Source: CAYYJM01 sp964471755 (lineage in GTDB: Bacteria; Planctomycetota; Planctomycetia; Gemmatales; Gemmataceae). From it: 64,000 nucleotides of DNA. Position numbers and translations under genes: made by a program. Positions 15,194-24,900 of the stretch are shown here, piece after piece. The stretch spans positions 1-64,000 of the forward strand of contig CAYYJM010000001.1 in the NCBI GenBank assembly GCA_964471755.1, in the 5' to 3' direction. Under the pieces are notes generated by a model. It was not told where the DNA came from. It did not search any database and saw only the letters and a list, made by a program, of their open reading frames with translations. Numbering within the stretch: the stretch's first letter is position 1; every line of letters begins with the position of its first letter.

Positions 15194-17125
15194 TCACCCC
15201 AGCCGGCCGAACTGGCGTTCGAGTTCCTGCCGACTGAACAGCAGCGCCGTCGGTCGGCCGTGCGGGCAGTGGTGGCTGTCATCGACCAGATGCCGCAACG
15301 CCAGCAGGGCTTCCATCTCCGCCGGCGGCAGGCGGTCGCCGGCTCGCACGGCCGAGTGGCACGCCATCAGACTCAGCAGATCGTTGAACAGCACCTCCCG
15401 GCTCGGCAGCCGATCGCGCGTCGTCAGATGATCGACCACCGCACGCAGCAGGTCGCCGGGACTCCGCTTGCCAAGCATGGCCGGGTAACTCGTCACCAGC
15501 ACGGTTCGTCCGCCGAACGGCTCGACGCCGAGACCGAGCTGGGCCAGATCCTCGGCCTGCTCCAGGACGCGGGCCGCCTGCTCCGGCGTCAGATCGACCG
15601 GCTCCGGGATCAGCAGTCTCTGCGTCTGAAGAGTCCCCTCGCGCAGCCGGGCCTTGATCTGCTCAAATAGGATGCGCTCGTGCAGGGCGTGCTGATCGAT
15701 GACGAGCATCCCCTCGGCCGTCTCCAGCACGAGGTAGGTGTCGTACAGTTGCAGCACCCGTGACGGAGCGAGGTTCAGCGTCGCCGTCGAGGCGACCACG
15801 CCGCCAGAGGTCTCCGTCTCCGGTTCAGGCGAATCCGGCTGCGGTGCGAGGGCAGGGGGAGGAGTTGGAGCGGGCGTCGGCGTCGTGACCTCCGGCCGGG
15901 CCGGCGGGGTGAACGGCAGTTCGGGCGAACGCATCGGCGTCGTCAGCTTCAACGGCGGTCGGCCATCGAGCGGATGCGGTCGGGTCGGGTTCGACGTCGT
16001 CCCCGCCGGCGTCACCACCGGTGACGGCTCCCTGTCACCCGATCTCTCTTCGCCACCCGCCAGCGGTGGCAGGTGCAGCCGGGCGGTCAGGTTCGCCTCG
16101 TGCAGACGATTGCGAACGCCTCGATGGATCAGTCGGTGCATCGCGTCCGGCTCGGCGAAGCGCACCTCGGCCTTGGTCGGATGCACGTTGACATCGACCC
16201 GATCCGGCGGCAACTCCACGAACAGGAACGCGACGGCGTAGCGTCCCGTCATGAGCAGGCCGCGGTACGCCTCCTGCACCGCGTGTCCCAGGCTCCGATC
16301 GCGAATCCAGCGACCGTTCAGGAACAGATACTGCATCCGGGCGGTGCCGCGTTCGCACGATGGATCGGCGACGTAGCCCGTCAACCGGGCCGGGCCGTCC
16401 TGATACTCCACGGCGTAGAGCGACGCCTGTACCTCGGGCCCGTAGAAGATGCCGAGCCGATCGAAGAGCGACGCTGACGCCGGGATGTCATACGTCGTCT
16501 TGCCATTGTGGCGAAGGGTCAGGTGCAGCGATCGACCCAGGCCGCTGGACACCTCGCCAGACGGGGCGATGAACTCGCCGGAAGCCAGGGCCAGACGTGT
16601 GAACACCTCGGAAATATGGCCGAACTCGGTCGCCGGAGCCCGCAGGAACTTCCGCCGGACGGGGATGTTGAAGAACAGATGCCGCACCTCGATCCGTGTG
16701 CCTGGAGTGCCGTTCCAGGGGCGAACCGGACTGACCGTGCCGCCGTGGCTGCGGATCTCGGCACCGACCGACTGTCCGGCCGGCCGCGATTGCAACGTCA
16801 GTTGCGACACACTGGCGATCGACGCCAGGGCCTCGCCACGGAAGCCGAGCGTCGCGATCGCCTCCAGGTCGTCAGCTCCGCGGAGCTTGCTCGTCGCGTG
16901 ATTGGTCAGGGCCAGCGGCAACTCGTCGGCGTCGATACCGCAGCCGTCGTCGATCAGCGCGAGACGTTCGATGCCGCCCTGTTCGACCTCGACATCGATC
17001 CGCCGACTGCCGGCATCGACGGCGTTTTCGAGCAGTTCCTTGAGAACGCTCGCCGGCCGTTCGACGACCTCGCCAGCGGCGATCTTGCCCACGACGACCG
17101 GATCGAGTTCCTGGATCTTTGGCAT
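15194..17125 (-). CDS. mutL: DNA mismatch repair protein MutL
   Basis: A 643-residue MutL. The N-terminal GHKL ATPase begins MPKIQELDPVVVGKIAAGEV, followed by ELLENAVDAGSRRIDVEVEQ, DDGCGID and TLGFRGEALASI. A Pro-rich linker spans about residues 345-440. The C-terminal dimerisation domain carries LVIDQHALHERILFE, the DQHAxxE endonuclease motif, and a late CPHGRPT motif, so this MutL should be a nicking endonuclease, as in organisms without MutH. No mutS is in the window. It lies 73 bases downstream of the NtrC-type regulator gene and is followed after 4 bases by the GNAT-like gene. Confidence 0.95.
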   Translation of the reverse strand: MPKIQELDPVVVGKIAAGEVVERPASVLKELLENAVDAGSRRIDVEVEQGGIERLALIDDGCGIDADELPLALTNHATSKLRGADDLEAIATLGFRGEALASIASVSQLTLQSRPAGQSVGAEIRSHGGTVSPVRPWNGTPGTRIEVRHLFFNIPVRRKFLRAPATEFGHISEVFTRLALASGEFIAPSGEVSSGLGRSLHLTLRHNGKTTYDIPASASLFDRLGIFYGPEVQASLYAVEYQDGPARLTGYVADPSCERGTARMQYLFLNGRWIRDRSLGHAVQEAYRGLLMTGRYAVAFLFVELPPDRVDVNVHPTKAEVRFAEPDAMHRLIHRGVRNRLHEANLTARLHLPPLAGGEERSGDREPSPVVTPAGTTSNPTRPHPLDGRPPLKLTTPMRSPELPFTPPARPEVTTPTPAPTPPPALAPQPDSPEPETETSGGVVASTATLNLAPSRVLQLYDTYLVLETAEGMLVIDQHALHERILFEQIKARLREGTLQTQRLLIPEPVDLTPEQAARVLEQAEDLAQLGLGVEPFGGRTVLVTSYPAMLGKRSPGDLLRAVVDHLTTRDRLPSREVLFNDLLSLMACHSAVRAGDRLPPAEMEALLALRHLVDDSHHCPHGRPTALLFSRQELERQFGRLG

Positions 17126-17198
17126 GGATGACTCCCGGAGAGGCGTTCCCCGGGCTTGAGCTTGCCCGGTGAGCCGACCGGATTCAACCCCAGTAGGG

Positions 17199-18575
17199 TC
17201 ACTCCGGTGGCTTCCACTCCTGGATACGGCGGTAGAGGGTTCGTTCGCCGATGCCGAGCAGGCGGGCGGCCTCTTCGCGGTTGCCGTCGGTCAGAGCCAG
17301 GGCCTTCTCGATGTAGTGACGCTCCACCTCTTCCAGCGGTCGGCCGATCAGGGGATCGCTCCCGGTCGGCTCCGGAGCCGCTCCCGGTGCGCGGACGAAC
17401 AGATTCGAGTCGGTCAGATCGTCCGGACCCAGAACACCGTCGGTGTCCTGGATGACGCCGCTCTCGATCGTGTTACGCAGCTCACGCACGTTGCCCGGCC
17501 AGTCGTACTGCTGCATCGCTCGCCGAACCGAGTCGGCGATGCTCAGGACGTTCTTGCCATGCTCGGCGTTGAAATCCTTGAGGAAGTGAGCGGCCAGCAG
17601 GGCGATGTCTTCGCGGCGTTCGCGCAGCGGCGGCAGGCGAACCGTCGCCACCTTGAGGCGATAGAACAGGTCGGCCCGGAAGGTGCCGGCCGCGATCATC
17701 GCTTCGAGGTCCTTGTGCGTCGCGGCCAGGACGCGTACGTCGATGGCGATCGCCTCGTTGCTGCCGAGGCGCTCCAGCGTTCGGCTCTGCAAGACGCGCA
17801 GCAGCTTCGATTGCAGGGGCAGCGGCATGTCACCGATTTCGTCGAGAAAGAGCGTTCCGCCGTTGGCATGCTCGAAGCGGCCCTTGCGCAGCTTGGTCGC
17901 CCCGGTGAACGAGCCCGGTTCGTGGCCGAACAACTCGTCGTCGAGCAGGTTCTCGTTGAACGCCGAGCAGTTCATGGCGACGAACGGCTTGCTCTTGCGC
18001 GGACTGTTCGTGTGCAGGGCCTTGGCCACCAGTTCCTTGCCGGTGCCGGTCTCGCCGTGGATCAAGACGGTCGAGTTCGTCGGGGCGAGTTGTTGCAGAC
18101 GCACGATCACCTCGTGCATCTTCGGACTGTTGCCGATGACGCCCTCGAAGCCGAATTTCTCGTCGAGCCGACGTTGCAGGTCCTGATTGGTCCGGGCCAG
18201 GCGGATCTTGCCCGAGGCCCGTTCCAGGATCGCTCGCAGTTCGGTCAACTCGACCGGCTTGGTGAGATAGTTCGCCGCTCCGAGCTTGATCGCCTCGACG
18301 GCCGTCTTGACGTCGGCGTGACCGGTGATGACGACGACCTCGGCCTCCGGCAGCAGTTCGCGTGTCTGCCGCACGATGGTCAGGCCATCGACGTCGGCCA
18401 TCTTCAGATCGGTCAGGACGACGTCCCAGTTGTCGTCCTCGATCTTCTTCAGGCCCGCACGGCCACTGGTCGCGACGGTGCATTCGTAGCCGACCCGTTC
18501 GAGGCTCTCGGCCACGCTCTCGGCGTGGAACGGCTCGTCATCGACCACCAGGACGCGGATTTGTTCGCCGTTCAT
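17199..18575 (-). CDS. Sigma-54-dependent NtrC-type response regulator
   Basis: A 458-residue regulator in three parts. The receiver domain (1-120) has Asp12 and Asp13, phospho-acceptor Asp56 in VVLTDLKM and Lys in NYLTKPV. The AAA+ domain (about 140-370) has Walker [16 protein letters not shown] and the sigma-54 contact loop GSFTGA, a Ser variant of the usual GAFTGA, then [20 protein letters not shown] Fis-type helix-turn-helix ends the protein ([20 protein letters not shown]). It should activate sigma-54 promoters after phosphorylation. No sensor kinase is encoded in the window, so its signal is unknown. The channel protein gene is 54 bases upstream on the same strand. Confidence 0.94.
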   Translation of the reverse strand: MNGEQIRVLVVDDEPFHAESVAESLERVGYECTVATSGRAGLKKIEDDNWDVVLTDLKMADVDGLTIVRQTRELLPEAEVVVITGHADVKTAVEAIKLGAANYLTKPVELTELRAILERASGKIRLARTNQDLQRRLDEKFGFEGVIGNSPKMHEVIVRLQQLAPTNSTVLIHGETGTGKELVAKALHTNSPRKSKPFVAMNCSAFNENLLDDELFGHEPGSFTGATKLRKGRFEHANGGTLFLDEIGDMPLPLQSKLLRVLQSRTLERLGSNEAIAIDVRVLAATHKDLEAMIAAGTFRADLFYRLKVATVRLPPLRERREDIALLAAHFLKDFNAEHGKNVLSIADSVRRAMQQYDWPGNVRELRNTIESGVIQDTDGVLGPDDLTDSNLFVRAPGAAPEPTGSDPLIGRPLEEVERHYIEKALALTDGNREEAARLLGIGERTLYRRIQEWKPPE

Positions 18576-18629
18576 GCACCCCTCGTGATGAGCCTTCGGA
18601 AGAACCTGGCCGGGCTCTCGTCGGCTATT

Positions 18630-20609
18630 CTACTCGCCGTCGTCCTCCTCGGGCACTGGCACCGCCGGAGGGGGACCGATGAGACGCACCTCGACGCGCT
18701 CCTGCCGGTAACGCGCCGCCAGATCCTCCGCCTGACCGCGCGTCAGACCCTCGGCCAGACGCACCGGCACCTGAGCCAGCTTCGCCTCGGCCTCCTCGGC
18801 CGAACACTGCCACTGTTGACGCAGTTGGGCCACGACCCACGGCCGGGCCGACGGCGGGATCTGCTCCACCTCGACGGCGTACTCCGTCGCCGGTCGCTGA
18901 CGCTTGAGCAGACGCTCCAGATCACTCAGGGCCAGGATGCCGATGACCCGATCGCCGATCGTGAAGCGATGCGTCAGCGGCATCGTCGGGAGCGGACCAC
19001 CGGCCGGGATCAGGGCGATCGGCGTCATCTGGTAGTCGATCGAGATCGTCCGCAGGGATTGATTGAGGACCACGTCGTCGTCCCCCTGAGCGATCAGATC
19101 GACGACGGCCAGGATGCGATCGCGGACCAGAACGACGTTCAGCACCCGATCGCCGAACAGGCCGGCCAGGAAAGCCGGGGCCGCCAGGGCGTGGATCGAC
19201 ACCGCCAGCCGGATGTTGGCTGCCTCGCGCAGCATCTGGGCCAGCGTCGGCTCGGATTGCAGGACGACGACGCGCTGCTCCTCGTTCTGATCGCGAACGA
19301 GCAGGGCGATCTCCAGGTTGAGCAGGTCGTGATTGGTCGAGACGACGACCGCCCGGGCCGTGCCGGCGTTCACCTGGCGCAGGACCTCCGGAACGGTGGC
19401 ATCGCCAATGATGACCGGCACGCCCTGTCGTCGGAGCGTCGCCACGAAGCGGTTGTTCTCGTCACGCTCGACGACCACGGCACGCTCGCCGGCCTGGAGC
19501 AGTTCCTCGACGACACGGAAGCCGACCGGGCTCAGACCGCAGATGATGACGTGCCCCTTCTCCGGGACACGCCGTGCTTCCAGGAACTGTCCCAGGCGGG
19601 CGCGGAGCAGGTAGTTCGTCAGGATGGCCGTGAAGACGGCGACGAAGGCCGTGCCCAGGACCTTCAGGCTGGTCAGGAACACGGTGATCGGCAGCGGATC
19701 GGCCGCCTCGGGTTTGAACGTCGTGTCGCCGGTGGTCAACGCTCCGAGCGTGCGGACGAGTCCCTCGGTAACGGTGTTGCCGGCCCCGTACTTCAGCACC
19801 ACGACGCCGAGAACGATGATGGCCAGGAGGATGAAGACGACCAGGCGCAGGGCGGGATCGCTCTCTGGCAGCGCCCCCCAGACCGTGGCGAACTGCCGCC
19901 GCAGGCCGGCGAACCAGCTCCTTCCGGAGCCCGCGTCCGGCACGGCCAGGAAGGGAGCCAGGTCGGCCACCGGGCCGCACAGAACGACCTCGTCGCCAGC
20001 CTGCAACTCGGCTTGCGGCTGAATTTCGCCGAGCAGGCGAAAGTATTCGCCGGGTCGGCGATGGGCCAGCAGGTGCAGGTCGCGGCCGGTTGTGAGCGAC
20101 GCGATCGGTTGGCCGACTGCGGCATGGTCCGGCTCGATCTGCATCTGGACGACCTGGCGTCGGCCCTCCGGCAGACCCTCGATGCGGAACGAGCCGAGTC
20201 CCTGGCCGGTCAGAGCGGTCAGGGCCAGCATCGGTGCGGTCAGCAGCGACGTGGACAGGGCGAAGATGTTCTGCACGGTCTTGCCGAGTCGGCCGAGCAG
20301 GTTCTGGTTGAACAGACGCAGGACGATGCGGACCTCGCGGTTGAGCGAGCGAACCGTCATGGCCGTGGCCGTGTTGATCAGGTCGTCGTTGGTCAGGATG
20401 AGGACGCCACTGGCCCGCTCGACGCCGGCGTGCAGGAGAACGGCACGCTGGCGGAAGTCGCCGCAGATCAGTGGCGTCCCCTGCAAGCGCGGATCGTCTG
20501 GCTGGCAGTGATCGTCCACGGCGACGACGGGCAGGCCGGCGCTGCGCAGATATTCCAGCACGCGCCAGCCGGTCTTGCCGAGGCCACACAGGAGGAGGGG
20601 CTGTTCCAT
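18630..20609 (-). CDS. Two-pore-segment ion channel with two TrkA-N/RCK modules
   Basis: A 659-residue membrane protein. A first Rossmann TrkA-N domain (LLLCGLGKTGWRVLEYL, from residue 5) and TrkA-C-like region reach about residue 225. Two membrane segments at about 255-273 and 308-335 flank a pore-loop-like stretch with TLGALTTGDTTF. A second TrkA-N domain starts at residue 350 (KGHVIICGLSPVGFRVVEEL), with a second C-terminal part to about 560. A helical, Gly-poor tail of about 90 residues follows. The order RCK-channel-RCK is unusual, and the pore has TTGD where potassium channels have GYGD, so ion selectivity cannot be assumed. The regulator gene follows after 54 bases. Confidence 0.85.
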   Translation of the reverse strand: MEQPLLLCGLGKTGWRVLEYLRSAGLPVVAVDDHCQPDDPRLQGTPLICGDFRQRAVLLHAGVERASGVLILTNDDLINTATAMTVRSLNREVRIVLRLFNQNLLGRLGKTVQNIFALSTSLLTAPMLALTALTGQGLGSFRIEGLPEGRRQVVQMQIEPDHAAVGQPIASLTTGRDLHLLAHRRPGEYFRLLGEIQPQAELQAGDEVVLCGPVADLAPFLAVPDAGSGRSWFAGLRRQFATVWGALPESDPALRLVVFILLAIIVLGVVVLKYGAGNTVTEGLVRTLGALTTGDTTFKPEAADPLPITVFLTSLKVLGTAFVAVFTAILTNYLLRARLGQFLEARRVPEKGHVIICGLSPVGFRVVEELLQAGERAVVVERDENNRFVATLRRQGVPVIIGDATVPEVLRQVNAGTARAVVVSTNHDLLNLEIALLVRDQNEEQRVVVLQSEPTLAQMLREAANIRLAVSIHALAAPAFLAGLFGDRVLNVVLVRDRILAVVDLIAQGDDDVVLNQSLRTISIDYQMTPIALIPAGGPLPTMPLTHRFTIGDRVIGILALSDLERLLKRQRPATEYAVEVEQIPPSARPWVVAQLRQQWQCSAEEAEAKLAQVPVRLAEGLTRGQAEDLAARYRQERVEVRLIGPPPAVPVPEEDDGE

Positions 20610-20683
20610 GCGGTCGATTCCGAAGCGAGGGCCGATGAATCTCGACGCCTGGGTATGTTAGTGACTGTCCCGGAAGGCGATCA

Positions 20684-21578
20684 TCAGGGGCTGGTCGCGA
20701 GCAGCTCGCAGGTTTCTTCCAGATACTTCGAGAGCCGATCCCACGGGTTGGCTGACCGGGGATCGCCGGCTCGATAGACGTCCTCGGTAACGTACACCCA
20801 GCCAGCGTACTTGCTCACCATCCGCAGGGCGGCCTTGTCGAACCGGGCCTGCGAGTGGAGCAGGACGCCGCGCGTGAAGGGCGGGTAATCGGCATTTCCA
20901 CCGAAGAAGTCCCCTTTCAGCCGCTCCTCGCTGGGATAGGCGTCGCCCTCGTGGACGAGGATCACGTCGGCAGCTCGGCCAGCGAAGTAACGGCCCGGCG
21001 TCTGGGCTCCCGGGTTGGCGACGGTCGGCCAGTAACCCGCATCATGAGCGTACTGGTTGAGGCTCGCCTGGTGCTTCACGCCGGCGTCCGTGTCGTCGTA
21101 GATCATCTCGTCAAAGAAGATTCCCTGAGCCTTCGGATACAGCTTCTGCCACTGATCGACGTCCTTCTGCACCTGGTCCTTGCTCCGTTTACCGTAGCGG
21201 GTGCTGACGTAACCCAGTACCACACAACCGGCTCCGCGCAGACGGTCGATGGCCTTGACATAGTTTGCATCCACCCGGTCTCCGGGGCCCGAGGCCGGAT
21301 TGACGATGACCCAGATGGGGACCGTTCGGAAGCGGAGTCTGATGTCGATAAGGCGGTTGTACGCCGCGTTCTTGTGGATGTTCTCCGGGTAGACGTACAT
21401 CGGGATGAGGACTCCGGTTCGCTCCTGAGCCCGGCGATGGAACTCCAGTGCCTCCTGGCGACGTTGCGCCGCCGGCGGTTCCGCTGTCGGACGTGTGGTT
21501 CGGAGACAGTCCCGCTCGNNNNNNNNNNATCAGAGCAATGAACGACGCCACGACCACCAGGTGATTCGCGCGGAACAT
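20684..21578 (-). CDS. Spherulation-specific family 4 (spherulin-4-like) exported protein, broken by assembly gap
   Basis: The readable part from 21400 to 20684 encodes 238 residues with IWVIVNPASGPGDRVDANY, GYVSTRYGKRSKDQVQKDVD and PKAQGIFFDEMIYDD, as in spherulin-4 family proteins, a TIM-barrel group related to glycoside hydrolases. Upstream the same frame continues through AAQRRQEALEFHRRAQERTG until ten Ns at 21519-21528. Beyond the gap, a signal peptide MFRANHLVVVASFIAL starts at 21578. Two bases before the gap and one after mean an in-frame join needs a gap divisible by three, so ten Ns is a placeholder. The gene is probably intact in the genome. Confidence 0.75.
21519..21528. other. Assembly gap (10 Ns)
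   Basis: Ten unknown bases interrupt the spherulin-4-like gene. The frames on both sides do not join with exactly ten bases, so the true length differs. Confidence 0.98.
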
Positions 21579-21615
21579 GGTTGAATCCTCGATGAGAAAC
21601 GAGTGAGCCGAGACT

Positions 21616-21653
21616 CTTCATTTAGCCGCCGGCAAGCCGGCGGCTAAATGAAG
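21616..21653. repeat. 18-bp perfect hairpin with AA loop
   Basis: CTTCATTTAGCCGCCGGC pairs perfectly with its complement across a two-base AA loop. It stands upstream of the spherulin-4-like gene and is not followed by a T run. It looks like a mobile palindromic element rather than a terminator. Confidence 0.85.
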
Positions 21654-21792
21654 AGGACGGCAGTGGCGGCGCAGCCGTTCCATGTGGGGATCGACCGGCC
21701 ACATTCTATCGGCCCCGGTCGTCAAAGACCCAGCTAGCCGGGACGAACCTCCTTGCGTAGCCTCCGTGTAGGAACGCGATCCGCAAAGCCAG

Positions 21793-22371
21793 GTGGGCCA
21801 GATGGGCACGAATCCCCCCTTTCTGCTCGACCCGACGTATCAGGGCAAACTCGATTCCGAGGCCTGGCGGCAGCACTTCTGTCGCTTGCAGTTCAAGGAC
21901 CCGGCCCACACGACGGCCACGACGGTCATTCTCGCTGTTCTCGCCGTGGTCTTCGTAGTGGCGGGGCCGGTCCTGCTCCTGCTCGGCTACTTCCAGGGCT
22001 TACCCGTGGTGACGATCGGCTGGTTCGCCCTGGTCCCGGGCTGGATCGCCGTCTACCCCACCTGGCTGATCCTGCGCTCCACCCGGGCCGAGGACGCCGC
22101 CTTCCGAGCCTGGGCGGCCAGCCTCGTCCTTGTCGAGGGCGTGGTGACCGACTGCACCGCGGAGGTGGACAGCGGCCTCGACGCCGAGGGCGAACGTTAC
22201 GAACACTGTCATGTGACCGTCAGCTACCGTGTCGTGGCTCCGGGTGGCCAGGAAATCACCGGCTGGAAACGCGAGCAGCGCGACGATCTGCTTCAGCAAC
22301 CGCTTCCGGTGGTCGGCACGCCAGTCGTCGTCATCGCGCTACCGGACGGATCGTGGTGGCAGCTGGTGTGA
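21793..22371 (+). CDS. Membrane protein, DUF3592-like
   Basis: A 192-residue protein. Two hydrophobic segments at about residues 44-66 and 72-93 (VILAVLAVVFVVAGPVLLLL; WFALVPGWIAVYPTWLIL) are followed by a soluble domain of about 95 residues with VEGVVTDCTAEVDSG and YEHCHVTVSYRVVAPGGQEI. The arrangement, two membrane helices with a VxGxVxD beta domain containing V.VSYR, resembles DUF3592 proteins, though this is a pattern judgement. Two starts, 21793 and 21802, are possible. Its stop lies in a hairpin shared with the convergent mgtE end. Confidence 0.6.
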   Translation: MGQMGTNPPFLLDPTYQGKLDSEAWRQHFCRLQFKDPAHTTATTVILAVLAVVFVVAGPVLLLLGYFQGLPVVTIGWFALVPGWIAVYPTWLILRSTRAEDAAFRAWAASLVLVEGVVTDCTAEVDSGLDAEGERYEHCHVTVSYRVVAPGGQEITGWKREQRDDLLQQPLPVVGTPVVVIALPDGSWWQLV

Positions 22372-22391
22372 GCGTGGAGCCTCACGCTCAC
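22368..22391. terminator. Hairpin between convergent genes
   Basis: GTGAGCGTG (22368-22376) pairs with CACGCTCAC (22383-22391), with a 6-base loop. It covers the stop of the upstream gene and the last codon region of the convergent mgtE. There is no T run on either side, so termination is uncertain. The GTGAGCG edge resembles the GCGAGCG edge of the nested palindromes. Confidence 0.5.
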
Positions 22392-23989
22392 AGGTAATCG
22401 AACAGGAACAGCTTGGCGAAGCTGAAGTAGATCACGATCCCCGTGACGTCCACGAACGTGGCCACGAACGGGCTCGAAGCGACGCCCGGATCGGCTCCGA
22501 TCCGTTTGAAGAAGAGCGGCAACATCGCTCCGATCAGGGTGCCCCACAGACAGATGCCCGCGACCGACAAGGCGATGACCGCCCCCAGGAGCCAGCGGTT
22601 GACCGGTGGTCGAGGAATCTGAACGCCGGCTGGGAATTCGTAGATCAGTCGGCCAGCCCGGGACGGATCGGGCCGGGCGATCAGACTCTGCGCCTCGGGC
22701 AGCCGCAACCGGACGGCTTCGCTGCTCTCGATAATCTGGGCCGCATAAGGCGGCAGTTCCACGCTGCCATCCGGGTTCACTTCCAGCGGTTTGTCCGTGT
22801 GGACGACGAACGATTCGTGACGCGGTGGCGCACTCGACAGCAGACTCGACGACGTGGAGGCTCCCCGAAGAAAAGCAATCAGGCCGAGCGTCACGCCCAG
22901 GGCCAGACCCATGAATAGCTCGTGCCGCAGCACCCGCGACCAGTCGGGAAGCTTGACCTCGCCCAGAGCCATGGCGCGAGTGATCAGTGTCGCCGCCTGC
23001 GAGCCGGAGTTGCCTCCCGTCGAGATGCACAGCGGCACGAACAGGCTCAGGACGACCACCTTGGCGATCGAATCCTCGAAGAAGGATAGAGCGGTAAACG
23101 TGAACAGCTCGGCGATGAACAGACAGGCCAGCCAGACGGCCCGCTTCCGCCACAACTCGACGAAGCTCGATTCGAGGTAGCTCTCTTCCAGCGGCGAGAC
23201 GGCACCCATCAGGTGGGCGTCCTCGGTCGCCTCCTCGACGATCACGTCGATGATGTCGTCGTGCGTGATGATGCCGACGAGCCGGTCATCGGGATCGACC
23301 ACCGGGACGGCCAGCAGGTCGTAGCGGTTAATCTCCTGGGCGACGGTCTCGATGTCATCGGTCGCCTTGCAGCGGACGACCTCTCGACTCATGACGCTGG
23401 CGACCGGGGCCTGGCGCGGAGCGAGGATCAGTTCGCGGAGCGAGACGACCCCTTGCAGCTTGCGTTGCTCGTCCACAACGTAGACGACGTAGATCGTCTC
23501 GGCGTCGGGAGCTTGCAGGCGAAGACGGTCCATCGCCTCGTCCACCTTGACGTTGGACGGCAGCCAGGCATAGTCGGTGGTCATCACCGCGCCGGCACTT
23601 CCCTCCGGATAGTCCACCAGGCGGGCGATGTCCCGGCGGTCGGCCTCATCGACCAGACGCAGGAGGTTCTCGGCGACCGCCTTGTCGAGGCTGCGGAGCA
23701 GGTCGGCCCGGTCGTCGGAGGACATTTCCTCGATCAGACGGGCCATCTGCGGTCGGCCCTTCTCGACCAGTTCCACCTGTCGTTCCAGGGGCAGATACTC
23801 GAAGATGGTCGCCTGATTGGAGATGCTCGTACTTTCGAGGACGCGCCAGATCTGCTCGGCGTCGAAGTCGTCGTCGAGGACCTCGGCGACCGTGGCGGGG
23901 TGCAGCGACTCGCACAGGGCGGCGAGGCCGGCGTAATCCTCGTCACGGAGCATCTCCCGGACTTCGGGAGCAAATAGCGGATGAGGCAT
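22388..23989 (-). CDS. mgtE: MgtE-type magnesium transporter with large loop insertion
   Basis: A 533-residue MgtE. Residues 1-130 form the N domain, 135-255 two CBS domains (VMTTDYAWL; SVMSREVVRC; VPVVDPDDRLVGIITHDD), then five expected membrane segments from about 283. PLCISTGGNSGSQAATL and IGADPGVASSPFVATFVDVT are the signature parts of the pore. Between the third and fourth membrane segments, residues 376-464 form a polar, Pro-rich insertion of nearly 90 residues where most MgtE proteins have a short loop. Magnesium bound to the cytosolic domains gates the channel in known members. panC lies 53 bases upstream on the same strand. Confidence 0.92.
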   Translation of the reverse strand: MPHPLFAPEVREMLRDEDYAGLAALCESLHPATVAEVLDDDFDAEQIWRVLESTSISNQATIFEYLPLERQVELVEKGRPQMARLIEEMSSDDRADLLRSLDKAVAENLLRLVDEADRRDIARLVDYPEGSAGAVMTTDYAWLPSNVKVDEAMDRLRLQAPDAETIYVVYVVDEQRKLQGVVSLRELILAPRQAPVASVMSREVVRCKATDDIETVAQEINRYDLLAVPVVDPDDRLVGIITHDDIIDVIVEEATEDAHLMGAVSPLEESYLESSFVELWRKRAVWLACLFIAELFTFTALSFFEDSIAKVVVLSLFVPLCISTGGNSGSQAATLITRAMALGEVKLPDWSRVLRHELFMGLALGVTLGLIAFLRGASTSSSLLSSAPPRHESFVVHTDKPLEVNPDGSVELPPYAAQIIESSEAVRLRLPEAQSLIARPDPSRAGRLIYEFPAGVQIPRPPVNRWLLGAVIALSVAGICLWGTLIGAMLPLFFKRIGADPGVASSPFVATFVDVTGIVIYFSFAKLFLFDYL

Positions 23990-24042
23990 GGCTCTGGCAC
24001 CGTGCGGGGATCCTGTCGGGCCGCTGTCACCAGTCCTGGCGT

Positions 24043-24900
24043 TCAGTCGGCCACGGTCAGGGAGAGGTTGTCGATCAGGCGCGTCTTGCCGAAGCGGACG
24101 GCCAGGGCCAGCAGCACCGGGCCGGCCAGTGTCTCCAGCGGTTGCAAGTCGTCGCCGTGGACGACCTCGGCATAATCGACCCGGGCCAGCGGAGCCTCGG
24201 CGATCGTGCGAACCAGCCGCTCGCGGACGACTCCGGGCCGGCGTTCCCCGGCCACGATGTCGGCGGCAGCCGCTTGCAGGGCCCGATTCAGCACCGTCGC
24301 CTGGGCGCGTTCGTCTGCCTCAAGATAGCGGTTCCGCGAACTGAGAGCCAGTCCGTCCGGCTCTCGAACCGTCGGCTGCACTGCGATGCGAATCGGCAGA
24401 TCGAGATCGCGGGTCATGCGGGCGATGATGCGAACCTGCTGGCCGTCCTTCGCTCCGAAGTAAGCCACGTCCGGCTGGACGATGTTGAACAGCTTCAGCA
24501 CGACGACGCAGACGCCGCGAAAGTGAGTTGGACGTGAGGCCCCACACAGCCCCTGAGCGAGGGCCGGCACCTCGACGATGGTCGCGAAGCCGGTCGGGTA
24601 CATCTCGGCGACGGCCGGGACGAAGAGCAGATCGCAGCCGGCCTGCGCGCACAGGGCCGTATCGGCATCGAGCGTGCGCGGATAGCGGGCGTAATCCTCG
24701 TTCGGGCCAAACTGCGTCGGGTTGACGAAGATGCTGGCGACGACGCAGCCACATTCGCGCCGAGCGGCCTCGAGCAGGGCGGCATGGCCGGCGTGCAGCG
24801 CTCCCATGGTCGGAATGAAACCGATCGTTTGCCCGGCCCGTCGAGCGGCGGCGACGGCCTCGCGCACGGCAGCGATCGTCTCCACGAGGCGAACGGTCAT
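24043..24900 (-). CDS. panC: Pantothenate synthetase
   Basis: A 285-residue PanC, which joins pantoate and beta-alanine with ATP in coenzyme A synthesis. The opening IGFIPTMGALHAGHAALLEA carries the HAGH nucleotide motif, followed by SIFVNPTQFGPNEDYARYPR, VEVPALAQGLCGASRPTHFR and YFGAKDGQQVRIIARM. The KMSKS-like loop is DGLALSSRNRYL. Length is normal. The ATG overlaps the stop of the upstream CYTH gene in ATGA. No panB or panD is present here. Confidence 0.96.
   Translation of the reverse strand: MTVRLVETIAAVREAVAAARRAGQTIGFIPTMGALHAGHAALLEAARRECGCVVASIFVNPTQFGPNEDYARYPRTLDADTALCAQAGCDLLFVPAVAEMYPTGFATIVEVPALAQGLCGASRPTHFRGVCVVVLKLFNIVQPDVAYFGAKDGQQVRIIARMTRDLDLPIRIAVQPTVREPDGLALSSRNRYLEADERAQATVLNRALQAAAADIVAGERRPGVVRERLVRTIAEAPLARVDYAEVVHGDDLQPLETLAGPVLLALAVRFGKTRLIDNLSLTVAD

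Noticed and set aside
17169..20777. 1202-codon plus-strand open frame
   Set aside because: It is antisense to the regulator and channel genes, has repetitive Gln/Asp/Arg composition and no recognisable domain; long shadow frames are common at this GC content.
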